Positions 1 through 10,114 of a stretch of DNA of 64,000 bases are shown one piece after another. The stretch's first letter is position 1; every line of letters begins with the position of its first letter. The notes under the pieces were generated by a model. That model was not told where the DNA came from. It did not search any database and saw only the letters and a program-made list of their open reading frames with translations. The stretch is taken from positions 248,001 through 312,000 of the forward strand of contig NZ_NISI01000001.1 of NCBI RefSeq assembly GCF_002205845.1. Direction: 5' to 3'. This DNA is from Roseateles puraquae (GTDB taxonomy: Bacteria; Pseudomonadota; Gammaproteobacteria; Burkholderiales; Burkholderiaceae_C). The position numbers and the translations under genes were made by a program.

Positions 1-1899
1 GCGCATGTGCACCCGGGCTATGACCGCGAGAGCCCGGTCTATCTGGCCGACTACGCCACCGCCGATGACGGCACCGGTGTCGTCCACTCCGCGCCTGCCT
101 ACGGCCTGGACGACTTCCAGAGCTGCGTGGCCCACGGCCTGGCCTTCGACGACATCCTGAACCCGGTGCAGGGCAACGGAGCCTACGCGGCTGATTTGCC
201 CCTGTTCGGCGGCCAGCACATCTGGAAGGCCAACCCGGTCATCGCCCAGGCGCTGAAGGACGCTGGCCGCCTGATGGCCGAGAGCAAGATCACCCACAGC
301 TACCCGCACTGCTGGCGCCACAAGACGCCGGTCATCTACCGCGCCGCTGCGCAGTGGTTCGTCCGCATGGACGAAGGTGATGGTCTCTTCACGACCGACA
401 AGGCGCCACAGAGCCTGCGCCAGACAGCCCTGGCTGCCATCGACGCGACGAGCTTCTACCCCGAGAACGGCCGGGCCCGACTGCACGACATGATCGCCGG
501 GCGCCCCGACTGGTGCATCTCGCGCCAGCGCAGCTGGGGTGTGCCGCTGCCCATCTTCCTGCACAAGGACACGGGCGAGGCGCATCCGAACACGCTCGAC
601 TTCATCGAGCGCGCCGCGCAGTTGGTGGAGCAGCAGGGCATCGAGGCCTGGTCCAAGCTCGACCCCGCCGAGTGGCTGGGCGCCGAGGCGGCCCAGTACA
701 CCAAGGGCAATGACATCCTGGACGTGTGGTTCGACTCCGGCTCCACCTTCGAGCATGTGCTCAAGGGCAGCCACAAGGGTGCCGCGCACGACACCGGCCC
801 CGAGGCCGACCTCTACCTCGAGGGCCACGACCAGCACCGCGGCTGGTTCCACTCCTCGCTGCTGATCGCCTGCGCGCTGTACGGCCGCGCGCCCTACAAG
901 GGTCTGCTGACCCACGGCTTTGTCGTCGACGGCCAAGGCCGCAAGATGAGCAAGTCGCAGGGCAATGTCGTCGCGCCGCAAGCCGTGTCGGACAAGTACG
1001 GCGCCGAGATCCTGCGGCTGTGGACGGCTGCGACCGACTACTCCGGTGACCTTGGCCTGGACGACAAGATTCTCGCCCGCGTGGTGGACAGCTATCGCCG
1101 CGTGCGCAACACGCTGCGCTTCCTGTTGGCCAATGTCAGCGACTTCGATCACTCGACCGACACGGTCGTCCCCGATCAACTGCTTGAAGTCGACCGCTAC
1201 GCGCTCGCCCGCGCGGCGGAACTGCAGGCGGACATCCTCGGGCACTTCGAGCGCTACGAGTTCCACCCGGTCGTGGCCAAGCTGCAGGTGTATTGCTCCG
1301 AAGACCTCGGCGCCTTCTACCTGGATGTGCTGAAGGACCGCCTCTACACCACCGCTCCCAAGAGCCTGGCCCGCCGCTCTGCGCAGACCGCGCTGTGGCA
1401 GATCACGCATGCGATGCTGCGCTGGATGGCGCCCTTCCTGAGCTTCACCGCCGAGGAAGCGTGGGCCGTCTTCGGCAAGGGGCCGTCCATCTTCACCGAG
1501 ACCTACTGGAACTTCGGGACGACCGAATCGGCGCTCTTGGCCAAGTGGGCCCGCATCCACGACATCCGGGACGAGGTCAACAAGGCCATTGAGGCCGTGC
1601 GCACGACCGGTGCGGTCGGCGCCTCGCTGCAGGCCGAGCTCACGCTGCATGTGAACACTGAGGATGAAGCGCTGCTGCGCAGCCTGGGTGACGACCTGCG
1701 CTTCGTCTTCATCACGTCCGCCGTGACGCTGGTGCCGGCGGCCGAGTTCAGCGTCGTCGTCACGCCCAGCACGCATGCCAAGTGCGAGCGGTGCTGGCAC
1801 TACCGTGCCGATGTGGGCAGCATCGCGGCGCACCCGACGATCTGCGGACGCTGCGACAGCAACTTGCATGGCGCGGGCGAAACCCGCAAGGTGGCCTGA
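1..1899 (+). CDS. ileS: Isoleucyl-tRNA synthetase, 3' part (5' end outside window)
   Basis: C-terminal two thirds of cytoplasmic IleRS, which charges tRNA-Ile. The frame is open from base 1 with no start codon, so the N-terminal Rossmann half with the HIGH motif lies upstream of the window. Visible in order: the end of the CP1 editing domain ([16 protein letters not shown]), the WFDSG segment, the KMSKS loop with QGNVV after it, the anticodon-binding helical domain, and the C-terminal zinc finger with paired cysteines (CERCWHY and CGRC). The stop is 2 nt before lspA, the usual ileS-lspA operon order in proteobacteria. Family and frame are certain; only the length is truncated. Confidence 0.97.
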   Translation, partial: AHVHPGYDRESPVYLADYATADDGTGVVHSAPAYGLDDFQSCVAHGLAFDDILNPVQGNGAYAADLPLFGGQHIWKANPVIAQALKDAGRLMAESKITHSYPHCWRHKTPVIYRAAAQWFVRMDEGDGLFTTDKAPQSLRQTALAAIDATSFYPENGRARLHDMIAGRPDWCISRQRSWGVPLPIFLHKDTGEAHPNTLDFIERAAQLVEQQGIEAWSKLDPAEWLGAEAAQYTKGNDILDVWFDSGSTFEHVLKGSHKGAAHDTGPEADLYLEGHDQHRGWFHSSLLIACALYGRAPYKGLLTHGFVVDGQGRKMSKSQGNVVAPQAVSDKYGAEILRLWTAATDYSGDLGLDDKILARVVDSYRRVRNTLRFLLANVSDFDHSTDTVVPDQLLEVDRYALARAAELQADILGHFERYEFHPVVAKLQVYCSEDLGAFYLDVLKDRLYTTAPKSLARRSAQTALWQITHAMLRWMAPFLSFTAEEAWAVFGKGPSIFTETYWNFGTTESALLAKWARIHDIRDEVNKAIEAVRTTGAVGASLQAELTLHVNTEDEALLRSLGDDLRFVFITSAVTLVPAAEFSVVVTPSTHAKCERCWHYRADVGSIAAHPTICGRCDSNLHGAGETRKVA

Positions 1900-1901
1900 G
1901 C

Positions 1902-2393
1902 ATGGCGGGCAAACAAGGCACCAACGCCGGCCTGCTGCAGTGGCTGCTGATCGCGGCCCTCATCATCCTGGCCGACCAGTTCACCAAGATCCTCATCATC
2001 GGGTCCTTCCGCCTGGGTGATGTGCATCGGGTCACGGGCTTCTTCGACCTCGTGCGCGCCCACAACTACGGCGCGGCGTTCAGCTTCCTGCACGGGGCCT
2101 CGGGCTGGCAGCGCTGGTTCTTCCTGGGGCTGGGGGTGGCGGCGGCGGTCTTCATCACCTGGATGCTGCGCCGGCACGGCCACCAGCGGCTGTTTGCCTG
2201 GGCCCTGACGCTCATCCTCGGCGGCGCGCTGGGCAATGTGATCGACCGTGCCATCCACGGCTATGTGGTCGACTTCATCCAGGTGCATGCCGGCGGCTGG
2301 TATTTCCCCGCCTTCAACGTCGCCGACAGTGCGATCACCATCGGAGCCATCCTGCTGATCCTGGATGAGCTCCGACGTGTCCGACGCACCTGA
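1902..2393 (+). CDS. lspA: Lipoprotein signal peptidase (signal peptidase II)
   Basis: Inner-membrane aspartyl protease of 163 aa that removes signal peptides from diacylglyceryl-modified prolipoproteins. Family motifs are all present: D-x-x-TK near the N-terminus (ADQFTK), [19 protein letters not shown] and FNVADSAI; the last two carry the catalytic aspartates. Four hydrophobic segments. I start at the ATG at 1902, 2 nt after the ileS stop; the frame stays open further upstream but that part lies inside ileS. The 3' end overlaps the next gene by 29 nt, which points to translational coupling. Confidence 0.96.
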   Translation: MAGKQGTNAGLLQWLLIAALIILADQFTKILIIGSFRLGDVHRVTGFFDLVRAHNYGAAFSFLHGASGWQRWFFLGLGVAAAVFITWMLRRHGHQRLFAWALTLILGGALGNVIDRAIHGYVVDFIQVHAGGWYFPAFNVADSAITIGAILLILDELRRVRRT

Positions 2394-3189
2394 GCAGTAC
2401 CCGCCTGGCTATGTTCCCTACGTGCCCGAGCCTCCGGTGGAGCTTGGGCCGCGGCTGCAACGCCTGCGACTGACCGCGCCCTTGCGCTGGCTGCGCCTGG
2501 GTTGGGGTGACTTCCGCCGAGCGCCCGGCGTCGGCCTCTTCTTCGGGCTGTGCTTCGCACTCATGGGGCTGGCGGTGTTGATGGTGTTTCGCCATGCGCC
2601 GATCTACACCCTGGCCCTGTGCGCTGGCTTCGTGCTGCTCGGCCCGCTGTTATGCCTGGGCCTGTACCAGGTGAGCCTGCGGCTGGAGCGCGGCGAGACA
2701 CCAACGCTGGACGACGCCATCGGCGCCTGGATGACCAACCTGAAGCAGATCGCGATCTTCGGCTTCGTGCTGCTGATCCTCGAAATGCTTTGGGGCCGCG
2801 CGGCCCTTGTCATCTTCGCGGTCAGCTTTGACGGCATGCCCGACTTCGCGGGCTCCATCCACAAGCTGCTGAGTGCCGACACGCTCGGCTTCGTGACGGC
2901 CTATCTGGCCGTGGGCGCGGTGTTCGCGGGCCTGATCTTCGGCATCAGCGTCATCGCCATGCCCCTGCTGCTGGACCGCGAGACGGATGCCGTGACCGCG
3001 GGGCTCGCCAGCCTGAAGCTGTGCCTCACGCAGCCACTGGTGATGGCGTTCTGGGGCTTCACGGTCACGGTGCTCGTGCTGCTGGCGATGCTGCCCTATT
3101 TCGCCGGGCTGCTGGTCATCGGCCCCTGGCTGGGCCATGCAAGCTGGCATCTTTACAGGGATGCCCTGGGTCAAGGTCCGGCCGAGTAG
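2365..3189 (+). CDS. DUF2189-type integral membrane protein
   Basis: A 274-aa multispanning membrane protein with a proline-rich cytoplasmic N-terminus (about residues 1-50) followed by roughly six hydrophobic segments. The layout (a loop holding [13 protein letters not shown], a [10 protein letters not shown] segment before the last helices, and the end [14 protein letters not shown]) matches the DUF2189 family as I remember it. Function is unknown. The ATG at 2365 lies within lspA, overlapping by 29 nt in another frame, so the gene is probably translated from the ileS-lspA transcript. No catalytic residues are recognisable. Confidence 0.8.
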   Translation: MSSDVSDAPEQYPPGYVPYVPEPPVELGPRLQRLRLTAPLRWLRLGWGDFRRAPGVGLFFGLCFALMGLAVLMVFRHAPIYTLALCAGFVLLGPLLCLGLYQVSLRLERGETPTLDDAIGAWMTNLKQIAIFGFVLLILEMLWGRAALVIFAVSFDGMPDFAGSIHKLLSADTLGFVTAYLAVGAVFAGLIFGISVIAMPLLLDRETDAVTAGLASLKLCLTQPLVMAFWGFTVTVLVLLAMLPYFAGLLVIGPWLGHASWHLYRDALGQGPAE

Positions 3190-3222
3190 CCCATTAGTTC
3201 ACGCAACAAGGTGTGACAAGCG

Positions 3223-4719
3223 GTGACAATCGCGCGCCGCTCGACACCTGACATGCTTCTCGATTTCGCCAGCCTGAGCCATTACGACTGGCTCGACGTG
3301 CCCTTGTGGGTCTTCGACCCCGAGCAACAACGCAACCTGTGGGCCAATGCCGCCGCGCTGCGCTTTTGGCATGCCGACAGCGCCGAGGAGTTCCTGTCAC
3401 GTGACTTCTCCGAACACGGCGACGCCGTGCGCGAGCGCTTGGCCGTCACCGCCGCCGACCATGCCCAGGGCAAGATCGTGCGCGAGCAGTGGACGCTCTA
3501 CCCCAAGGGCGAGCCGACGACCGTGATGTTGGTCTCCCGCGGCATGCGCACGCCCGACCGGCGACAGGTGATGCTCTTCGCCGCCGATTCGCTGGGCGGC
3601 GGTTCAGACCTCGCCATGCTGCGCGGCGTGGAAGCCCTGCAGCACACGTCCGTCCGCATCGCCGTGTTCGGCCTGGAGCAAGGCGAGCTGCTGATGCGCA
3701 ACCCGGCCGCCGCCCTCACCTTCGGCGACACGCCGCCGCCCGCGGGCGGCACCGAATTCACACGGCTCTTCGCCCACCTTCACGACGCCGAGAACATCCT
3801 GGGTCGCGTGCTGCGCGGCGAGGCTTGTCGTCAGGATGTGGAACTGCAGACACTGGCCGGCATCAAGTGGCACGCACTGGACGCGCGGCCGATGCGAGAC
3901 CCGGTCACAGGTCACACGGTCATGCTGCTGAACGCCCGTGACATCGCTGACCTCAAGGCCAGCCAGGCCGCGCTCGTGGCGGCACGCGAGGCTGCCGAGG
4001 CCGCCAGCCAGGCCAAGAGCGCCTTCCTGGCCAACATGAGCCATGAGATTCGCACGCCCATGAACGGCGTGCTGGGCCTGACCGAGCTCGTGCTGCAGAC
4101 GGATCTCGATGACCGTCAGCGCCGCTTCATCAGCATGGCGCATCAGTCCGCCAAGGGCCTGATGACCATCATCAATGACCTGCTCGACGTCGCCAAGATC
4201 GAGGCCGGCCGCATCGTCATCGAGGAGGCGCCATTCAGCCTGCACGACTGTCTGGGCGAGGCCCTGCAGCCGCTGCTGCTGCAGGCGCATGACAAGGGCA
4301 TTCAGCTGCACACCCGCGTGCAGCCAGGCGTGCCGTCGTGGCTGGTGGGCGACGCGCTGCGGCTGCGGCAGGTGCTGATCAACCTCGTCGGCAATGCGCT
4401 GAAGTTCACCGAGCACGGCGAAGTCCGCATCGAGATCGGCCTGGCCGATGGGCAAGAAGGCGATCCGCCAGCGCGCCTGCGCCTGCGCGGTGCGGTGACC
4501 GACACCGGCATCGGCATGACGCGCGACCAGATCGGCCAGATCTTCGATCCCTTCATCCAGGCCGACGGCAGCATCACGCGCCGCTATGGCGGCACCGGCC
4601 TGGGCCTGACCATCGTGCAGCGCCTGGTGACATTGATGGGCGGCAGCATCTCGGTGGAGAGCGAGCCGGGCGTCGGCTCCTGCTTCAGCTTCGAGATCTC
4701 GCTGCGCCGCATCCTTTGA
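3223..4719 (+). CDS. Soluble PAS-domain sensor histidine kinase
   Basis: A 498-aa histidine kinase without membrane segments, so it probably senses a cytoplasmic signal. Two PAS-like regions (about 15-130 and 140-245) lead through an alanine-rich coiled coil into HisKA with the phospho-acceptor motif HEIRTPMNG (His about 274), then HATPase_c with the N box ([11 protein letters not shown]), G1 (DTGIGM), F box (IFDPFIQ) and G2 (GGTGLGL). There is no receiver domain and no response regulator next to it, so it is an orphan kinase whose partner lies elsewhere. The GTG at 3223 has AAGG 11 nt upstream; the ATG at 3253 is an alternative without a visible Shine-Dalgarno sequence. Confidence 0.88.
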   Translation: MTIARRSTPDMLLDFASLSHYDWLDVPLWVFDPEQQRNLWANAAALRFWHADSAEEFLSRDFSEHGDAVRERLAVTAADHAQGKIVREQWTLYPKGEPTTVMLVSRGMRTPDRRQVMLFAADSLGGGSDLAMLRGVEALQHTSVRIAVFGLEQGELLMRNPAAALTFGDTPPPAGGTEFTRLFAHLHDAENILGRVLRGEACRQDVELQTLAGIKWHALDARPMRDPVTGHTVMLLNARDIADLKASQAALVAAREAAEAASQAKSAFLANMSHEIRTPMNGVLGLTELVLQTDLDDRQRRFISMAHQSAKGLMTIINDLLDVAKIEAGRIVIEEAPFSLHDCLGEALQPLLLQAHDKGIQLHTRVQPGVPSWLVGDALRLRQVLINLVGNALKFTEHGEVRIEIGLADGQEGDPPARLRLRGAVTDTGIGMTRDQIGQIFDPFIQADGSITRRYGGTGLGLTIVQRLVTLMGGSISVESEPGVGSCFSFEISLRRIL

Positions 4720-4722
4720 CCG

Positions 4723-5709
4723 TCAAGGCAGCAGCACCGCGCTGCCGGTGATCTGGCGCGCCTCCAGATCACGGTGGGCCTGCGCCACATCGGCCAGTGC
4801 GTAGCGGCGGTCGATGTGGATCTTGACCTGGCCGCTGGCCACCATCGCGAAGAGGTCCTCGCCCATGGCCTGTGTGGACTCGTGCGTGGCGATGTGGGTG
4901 AAGAGCGTCGGCCGGGTCACGTAGATGGAGCCCTTGGCGGCCAGTGTGCCGATCGCCACCGGCGGCACCGCGCCCGAGGCCGAGCCGAAGCTGGCCATCA
5001 GGCCGAAGGGTGCGAGGCAGTTCAGCGAGCCTTCCCAGGTATCGACGCCCACCGAGTCGTAGACCACCTTCACGCCACGGCCGCTGGTGATGTCTTTCAC
5101 ACGGGCAGCAAAGTCCTCGGTGCGGTAGTTGATGGCATGGGTGGCCCCGTTCTCCAGCGCCAGCCGGCACTTCTCGTCGCTGCCCGCGGTGGCGATCAGC
5201 TGCAGGCCGAGCGCACGGGCCCATTGGCAGGCGATCAGGCCCACACCGCCGGCTGCGGCATGGAAGAGCACGAAGTCGCCCGACTGCAAGCCGCCTTGGG
5301 GCAGCGTCTTGCGCAGCAGGTACTGCACGGTCAGCCCCTTGAGCATCATCGCGGCGCCGGTCTCGAAGCTGATCGCGTCAGGCAGCTTCAACACACACTT
5401 TGCGGGCATCACACGCGCCGTGGCATAGGCGCCCGGCGGCTGGCTGGCGTAGGCCGCGCGATCGCCCGGCTTCAGGTGCGTCACGCCTTCGCCCACGGCC
5501 TCCACCACACCAGCGCCTTCCATGCCCAGCGTGGCGGGCAGCGGCAAGGCATAGGTGCCGTTGCGCTGGTAAACGTCGATGAAGTTCAGGCCGCAGGCGG
5601 CATGGCGGATGCGGATCTCGCCCGGCCCCGGCTGGCCGACGTCCACCTCCACCAGCTGCAATTGCTCCGGCCCACCCTGGGCTTTGATCACCACGGCCTT
5701 GTCACTCAT
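4723..5709 (-). CDS. Quinone oxidoreductase, zinc-independent MDR family
   Basis: A 328-aa NADPH-dependent quinone reductase of the medium-chain dehydrogenase/reductase superfamily, close to E. coli QorA. N-terminal GroES-like fold, then the nucleotide-binding segment AAAGGVGLIACQWARALG and a C-terminal part typical of QorA (DRRYALADVAQAHRDLE). The zinc-binding cysteines of alcohol dehydrogenases are absent, as expected for Qor. I start at the ATG at 5709 (MSDKAVV); further upstream the frame runs into the shared intergenic region. It is convergent with the kinase, with stops 3 nt apart, and divergent from the pseudouridine synthase. Confidence 0.92.
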   Translation of the reverse strand: MSDKAVVIKAQGGPEQLQLVEVDVGQPGPGEIRIRHAACGLNFIDVYQRNGTYALPLPATLGMEGAGVVEAVGEGVTHLKPGDRAAYASQPPGAYATARVMPAKCVLKLPDAISFETGAAMMLKGLTVQYLLRKTLPQGGLQSGDFVLFHAAAGGVGLIACQWARALGLQLIATAGSDEKCRLALENGATHAINYRTEDFAARVKDITSGRGVKVVYDSVGVDTWEGSLNCLAPFGLMASFGSASGAVPPVAIGTLAAKGSIYVTRPTLFTHIATHESTQAMGEDLFAMVASGQVKIHIDRRYALADVAQAHRDLEARQITGSAVLLP

Positions 5710-5771
5710 TCGGCGTCTCCTGTTGCAAGGTGGGCTATCGTGCCAGCCCTTCGCAACCGCTGCCGCTGGTG

Positions 5772-6383
5772 ATGACGCTGACCCCACGCCCAGTCCGGAT
5801 CGTCCATGTGGACGCGGGCCTGATCGTCATCGACAAGCCTGCGGGCCTGCTCAGCGTGCCGGGCCGTACCGAGCCCGACTGCGCCAGCGTCCGGGTGCAG
5901 GCCCTCTACCCCGATGCCCTCATCGTGCACCGGCTGGATCAGGCGACCTCAGGCCTGTTGCTGTTCGCGCGGGGTGTCGAGGCCCAACGCGCGCTGAGCG
6001 ACGACTTCGCCGAACGCCGCGTCCACAAGGTCTATACGGCCATCGTCGGCGGCAGGCTCGAAGGCGAAGGCCTCATCGACCTGCCGCTGGCGGCGGACTG
6101 GCCCAACCGTCCGCGCCAGCAGGTCGATACCGTCCACGGCAAACCCTCGCAGACACGCTGGCGGCATCTCGCCAGCGAAGGCGCCCACAGCCGTGTCGCC
6201 CTGGAACCCATCACCGGCCGCAGCCATCAACTCCGCGTGCACCTCGCCGCCTTGGGTCACCCGATCGTCGGCGATGCGCTCTACGCGCCCCCTGCCCTCG
6301 CCCGGGCCAGCACCCGGCTGCTGCTGCACGCCAGCGAGCTGCGGGTGTCTGGCCATCACTTCATCAGTCCTCCGGAGTTCTGA
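5772..6383 (+). CDS. RluA-family RNA pseudouridine synthase
   Basis: A 203-aa enzyme that isomerises uridine to pseudouridine in rRNA or tRNA. The catalytic signature HRLDQATSGLLLFA contains the invariant aspartate; the later motifs GRSHQLRVHLA and HPIVGDALY are typical of the RluA family. There is no S4 domain, and the length is close to E. coli RluA (219 aa), which acts on both 23S rRNA and tRNA. I start at the ATG at 5772; an upstream extension to 5730 is possible but lies in the divergent promoter region with qor. The stop codon abuts the ATG of the next gene. Confidence 0.88.
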   Translation: MTLTPRPVRIVHVDAGLIVIDKPAGLLSVPGRTEPDCASVRVQALYPDALIVHRLDQATSGLLLFARGVEAQRALSDDFAERRVHKVYTAIVGGRLEGEGLIDLPLAADWPNRPRQQVDTVHGKPSQTRWRHLASEGAHSRVALEPITGRSHQLRVHLAALGHPIVGDALYAPPALARASTRLLLHASELRVSGHHFISPPEF

Positions 6384-7088
6384 ATGCACCTCTTCATCAT
6401 CACCGGCAGCTCACGCGGCTTGGGCGCGGCCCTCGCCCAACAGCTGTCCACCGCAGGCCATACCGTCATCGGCATCGCTCGCCGCCGCCACCCTGGCCTG
6501 GCGGCGGAACAATGGACGCTGGACCTCGCGGACCCGCTGCCGGCCGCCCAACGCCTGCAAGCCTGGCTGCAGGCGCACGGTAGCTGGCAAAGCGCCACCC
6601 TCATCAACAACGCCGCGCTGCTGAGCCAGCCGGGGCCGCTGGCAGACACCGATCCTGGCGAGCTGTCGGCCGCGCTGCGGGTCGGCCTCGAAGCCCCCGC
6701 GCTGCTCTGCCGCGCCTTCCTGGCCGGCACCCAAGGCGTGGCGACCCGGCGCATCCTGAACATCTCCTCGGGCCTGGGCCGCCGCCCCATGGCCGGCAGC
6801 GTGGCGTATTGCGCCGTGAAGGCTGGTATGGACCACCTCAGCCGCGCGCTGGCCCTGGAGGAACCTGACCTGGCCATCGAATCGCTCGCACCCGGCGTCA
6901 TCGACACCGACATGCAAGTGCAGCTGCGTGGCGCCGACCCCAGCCGGTTCACGGAACAAGCCCGCTTCCAGGGGCTGAAAGACGGTGGCCAGCTCCAGAC
7001 TGCGGACGACACCGCCGCGCGGATTGTTCGCTACCTCTTGGGCTCACACTTCGGAAAAACCGTCGTTTCTGACATTCGAGACGCTTGA
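6384..7088 (+). CDS. Short-chain dehydrogenase/reductase (sepiapterin/benzil reductase-like)
   Basis: A 234-aa NAD(P)-dependent oxidoreductase of the classical SDR type. N-terminal cofactor loop TGSSRGLG, the NNAAL motif (NNAG equivalent), the catalytic serine in ISSGLG and the Y-x-x-x-K pair in AYCAVKAGMDH. The ending (APGVIDTDMQVQLR...) resembles SDRs annotated as sepiapterin or benzil reductases. The substrate cannot be deduced. The ATG follows the pseudouridine synthase stop with no gap, so the two genes form an operon. Confidence 0.88.
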   Translation: MHLFIITGSSRGLGAALAQQLSTAGHTVIGIARRRHPGLAAEQWTLDLADPLPAAQRLQAWLQAHGSWQSATLINNAALLSQPGPLADTDPGELSAALRVGLEAPALLCRAFLAGTQGVATRRILNISSGLGRRPMAGSVAYCAVKAGMDHLSRALALEEPDLAIESLAPGVIDTDMQVQLRGADPSRFTEQARFQGLKDGGQLQTADDTAARIVRYLLGSHFGKTVVSDIRDA

Positions 7089-7145
7089 GAATCCTGAGCC
7101 AAGTCCGCACCTGCGGGCTTGCCTCATCCCTGACTGGAGACTCAC

Positions 7146-8030
7146 GTGAACCGCATCATTGCTGTGACCCTGGCCACCTTGCTGGCCGTCGGCCTGCCCG
7201 TGCAGGATGCCGAGGCCAAGCGCCTCTCGAATGGCGGCATGAAGCGCAGCACGCCCACGCAGCCCGCGCCGCAAACCCCACCCGCCCAACCTGCAGCACC
7301 GCAGCAGGCGGCCCCGGGCCAGCAAGCCGCTGCGGCGGCCGGCACGGCCGCCGCGGCCGCGCCCAAGCGCTCCTGGCTGGGCCCGGTCGCCGGCCTGGCC
7401 GCAGGTCTCGGCCTCGCCGCCCTCGCCAGCCACCTGGGCTTCGGCGCGGAGCTGGCCAACTTCATGACGATGCTGCTGCTCGGCATCGTGGCTTTCATCG
7501 CCATCCGCTTCCTGATGCGCCGCTTCGCCGGCCCCAAGCCGCAGCTCGCCGGCGCGAACGGTGTGAACTTCCAGGGCCAGCAACCCAATGCCTGGCAGCC
7601 GGCGGCGCCCGCGGGCGGCTTGGGTGGCGCAGCAACGCCGGCCGCGGCCGCAGCGGTTTCAACAGTGCCGGCCGACTTCGACACCGCCGGCTTCGAGAAG
7701 ATCGCCAAACAGGTGTTCATCCGCCTGCAAGCGGCCAACGATGCCGGTGATCAGGCCGACCTGCGCCGCTTCACCACACCGCAGATGTACGCCAGCATCC
7801 AGCAGGAGCTGTTGGAGCGTGGCGGCCAGACGCAACGCACCGAAGTGCTGCAGCTGAACGCACAGGTCGTGGACGTGGCGACCGAGCATGGCGAGCAGAT
7901 CGTGTCGGTGCGCTTCTGGGGCCTGATTCGCGAGCAGAGCGACCAGGCTGCCGCCGACTTCGATGAGGTGTGGCACCTGACCCAGTCGGGCGACGGCTGG
8001 CTGATCGCCGGCATTCAGACCACGGCATGA
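7146..8030 (+). CDS. Tim44-like domain membrane protein
   Basis: A 294-aa protein with a signal-like N-terminus (about 1-24), a low-complexity Pro/Gln/Ala linker (about 36-75), one or two hydrophobic segments (about 78-120), a second Ala/Pro linker and a C-terminal Tim44/Mba1-type alpha+beta domain (about 175-294) ending WHLTQSGDGWLIAGIQ. Bacterial members are inner-membrane proteins of uncertain role. The GTG at 7146 follows a CTGGAGA Shine-Dalgarno sequence at 7134-7140. A terminator lies 42 nt after the stop, so this is probably a separate transcription unit. Confidence 0.85.
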   Translation: MNRIIAVTLATLLAVGLPVQDAEAKRLSNGGMKRSTPTQPAPQTPPAQPAAPQQAAPGQQAAAAAGTAAAAAPKRSWLGPVAGLAAGLGLAALASHLGFGAELANFMTMLLLGIVAFIAIRFLMRRFAGPKPQLAGANGVNFQGQQPNAWQPAAPAGGLGGAATPAAAAAVSTVPADFDTAGFEKIAKQVFIRLQAANDAGDQADLRRFTTPQMYASIQQELLERGGQTQRTEVLQLNAQVVDVATEHGEQIVSVRFWGLIREQSDQAAADFDEVWHLTQSGDGWLIAGIQTTA

Positions 8031-8071
8031 CCTCCCTCACAGCGGGTTCGACCTGAGCCCGTGCCACATCA

Positions 8072-8103
8072 AAATGGGCGCCTCAAGCGCCCATTTGCTT
8101 TTT
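8072..8103 (+). terminator. Rho-independent terminator after the Tim44-like gene
   Basis: Inverted repeat with arms 8072-8081 (AAATGGGCGC) and 8086-8095 (GCGCCCATTT), a 5-nt loop and a T-rich tail at 8096-8103. It sits just before the ATG of the peptidase gene. Confidence 0.85.
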
Positions 8104-8107
8104 CATC

Positions 8108-10114
8108 ATGCGTCCTTTCCATCATTCGCTCGCCGCCTGCGCGGTCGCGCTGCTCGCGGCCTGCTCGTCGACCCCGCCCGCGGCACCCACCGCCGTGGTC
8201 GCCCCCAACGCCAACCTCGTGGTGCAAAACATCCCGCCGGTGCCGCAGAGCCTGGCCGATGCCATTGGCCGCTACAACGACTTCCGCGGCCACACCTTCG
8301 CCGACTGGCACCCGACCCAACGCGAGATGCTGGTCAGCCACCGCAAGGCCGGCGCCAACACGGCGCAAATCTTCCGCGTGACCTCGCCCCTGGCCGAGGG
8401 CGAGCAACTGACCGACGGCGCCGACCCGGTGACGCGCGCGACCTACGAGCCGCGCACAGGCCAGTACATCGTGTTCGAGCGCGCCACCGGCGGCAACGAG
8501 GTGGGCCAGCTCTACCGGCTGGCGCTCAACCAGCCGGGCGCCCAGCCGGTGCTGCTCAGCAATCCGGACGAGCGCAATGCGATCAACAGCTGGCTGCGCA
8601 AGAGCGGCCAACTGATTTACTCGTCGGTGCCGATCGACCGCACCGCCCAGGGCGGCACGCGCAGCAAGATCATGACGACGCTGTGGCTGATGGACCCGCT
8701 TCAGCCCTCAGCGCGACGCAAGCTCGCCGAGCTGGAAGGCGGCGGCTGGGCCGCCGGCCGCGCGTCACCCGATGAGAAGACGGTCGCGCTCACCCGCTAC
8801 CTGTCCGCCAATGAATCCCAGATCTGGACGCTGGACATCGCCAACGGCGCCGTCCGCCAGGTGGCACCCGCCGCCGGCAGCCAGGAGGCCAAGGCGACCT
8901 ACTCACCGGCCGGCTGGGCGCCGGACGGCCGTTCGATGTGGATCGCGAGCGACCGCGCGGGCGAGTTCCGCGAGCTGATGAGGCTGGAGCTGGCCAGCGG
9001 CCGCATCGACCGCGTCAGCGCGCATATCCCGTGGGACGTCAACGGCGTGAGCTTCACCGAGGATGGCCGCAAGCTCGCGGCTCAGTTCAACATCGACGGC
9101 CGGGACGAACTCCGCTTCTTTGATGCCACCACCGCCCAGAAGCTGCCGGCGCCGGCCAAGCTGCCCAGCGGCAACGTGGGCACGGCGTCCTACCACCACG
9201 GTCGCGGTGACCTGGCCTTCTCGGTCAGCAATGCCCAAGGGCCAAGCCAGATCTACTCCCTTGGCAGTGATGGACAGGTCCAGCAGTGGACGCGCGCCGC
9301 GGCGGCCCCTGGCATGGACACCTCGGGCTTCAGCGAGCAGCAGATCATCCGCTGGAAGAGCTTCGACGGGCTGAGCATTTCCGGCCTGATGACCCGCCCG
9401 CCGAAGAAGTTCACCGGCAAGCGCCCGGTGCTGATCAGCATCCATGGCGGCCCCGAGTCGCAGGCCACGGTTGGCTTCCTGGGCCGCAGCGCCTACTTCG
9501 TGCAGGAACTGGGCATGGCGCTGATCCAGCCCAATGTGCGCGGCTCCAGCGGCTACGGCAAGAGCTTCCTGGCGATGGACAACGGCTTCAAGCGCGAGGA
9601 CTCGGTCAAGGACATCGGCGCCCTGCTGGACTGGATCGCCACCCAGCCTGACCTCGACGCCTCACGCGTGCTGGTGACGGGCGGCAGCTATGGCGGCTAC
9701 ATGACGCTGGCCGTGTCGACGCACTACGCCGACCGCATCGCCGGCTCCATTGACGTGGTGGGCATCTCGCATTTCGTGACCTTCCTGAACAACACCGAGA
9801 GCTACCGCCGCGACCTGCGCCGCGTGGAGTACGGCGACGAGCGTGACCCGGCGATGAAGGCCTTCCTCGACAAGATCTCCCCGCTGACCAACGCGGCCCG
9901 GATCAAGAAGCCGCTGTTCGTCATCCAGGGCAAGAACGACCCGCGCGTCCCCTACACCGAGGCGGAGCAGATCGTGGCGACCGTGCGCCAGGGCGGCACG
10001 CCCGTGTGGTACCTGCGTGCCGAGAACGAGGGCCATGGGTTCCAGAAGAAGGACAACCAGGACTACCAGTTCTACGCCACGGTGCTGTTCATGCAGCAGA
10101 CGGTATTGAAGTAG
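8108..10114 (+). CDS. Lipoprotein S9-family prolyl oligopeptidase
   Basis: A 668-aa serine peptidase of the prolyl oligopeptidase/acylaminoacyl peptidase family. The N-terminus is a lipoprotein signal (LLAAC lipobox, Cys about 19), so the enzyme is anchored to a membrane facing the periplasm. A beta-propeller of WD40/TolB-like repeats (about 60-400) precedes the alpha/beta hydrolase domain (about 420-668), with the nucleophile elbow GGSYGGY, the aspartate in NDPRVPYTEA and the catalytic histidine in ENEGHGF. It probably degrades short peptides. The ATG at 8108 immediately follows a terminator hairpin, so its promoter must overlap that element. The 3' end overlaps convergent cobC by 26 nt. Confidence 0.9.
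   Translation: MRPFHHSLAACAVALLAACSSTPPAAPTAVVAPNANLVVQNIPPVPQSLADAIGRYNDFRGHTFADWHPTQREMLVSHRKAGANTAQIFRVTSPLAEGEQLTDGADPVTRATYEPRTGQYIVFERATGGNEVGQLYRLALNQPGAQPVLLSNPDERNAINSWLRKSGQLIYSSVPIDRTAQGGTRSKIMTTLWLMDPLQPSARRKLAELEGGGWAAGRASPDEKTVALTRYLSANESQIWTLDIANGAVRQVAPAAGSQEAKATYSPAGWAPDGRSMWIASDRAGEFRELMRLELASGRIDRVSAHIPWDVNGVSFTEDGRKLAAQFNIDGRDELRFFDATTAQKLPAPAKLPSGNVGTASYHHGRGDLAFSVSNAQGPSQIYSLGSDGQVQQWTRAAAAPGMDTSGFSEQQIIRWKSFDGLSISGLMTRPPKKFTGKRPVLISIHGGPESQATVGFLGRSAYFVQELGMALIQPNVRGSSGYGKSFLAMDNGFKREDSVKDIGALLDWIATQPDLDASRVLVTGGSYGGYMTLAVSTHYADRIAGSIDVVGISHFVTFLNNTESYRRDLRRVEYGDERDPAMKAFLDKISPLTNAARIKKPLFVIQGKNDPRVPYTEAEQIVATVRQGGTPVWYLRAENEGHGFQKKDNQDYQFYATVLFMQQTVLK

Noticed and set aside
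3211-3230. Two GTGAC words before the sensor kinase gene
   Set aside because: They are 10 bp apart, not 11, and no -10 is placed suitably; not counted as a Pho-type repeat.
3903-3923. Three GTCAC/T words inside the sensor kinase gene
   Set aside because: Spacings are 7 and 8 bp and the site lies in coding sequence, so it does not fit the 11-bp PhoB pattern.
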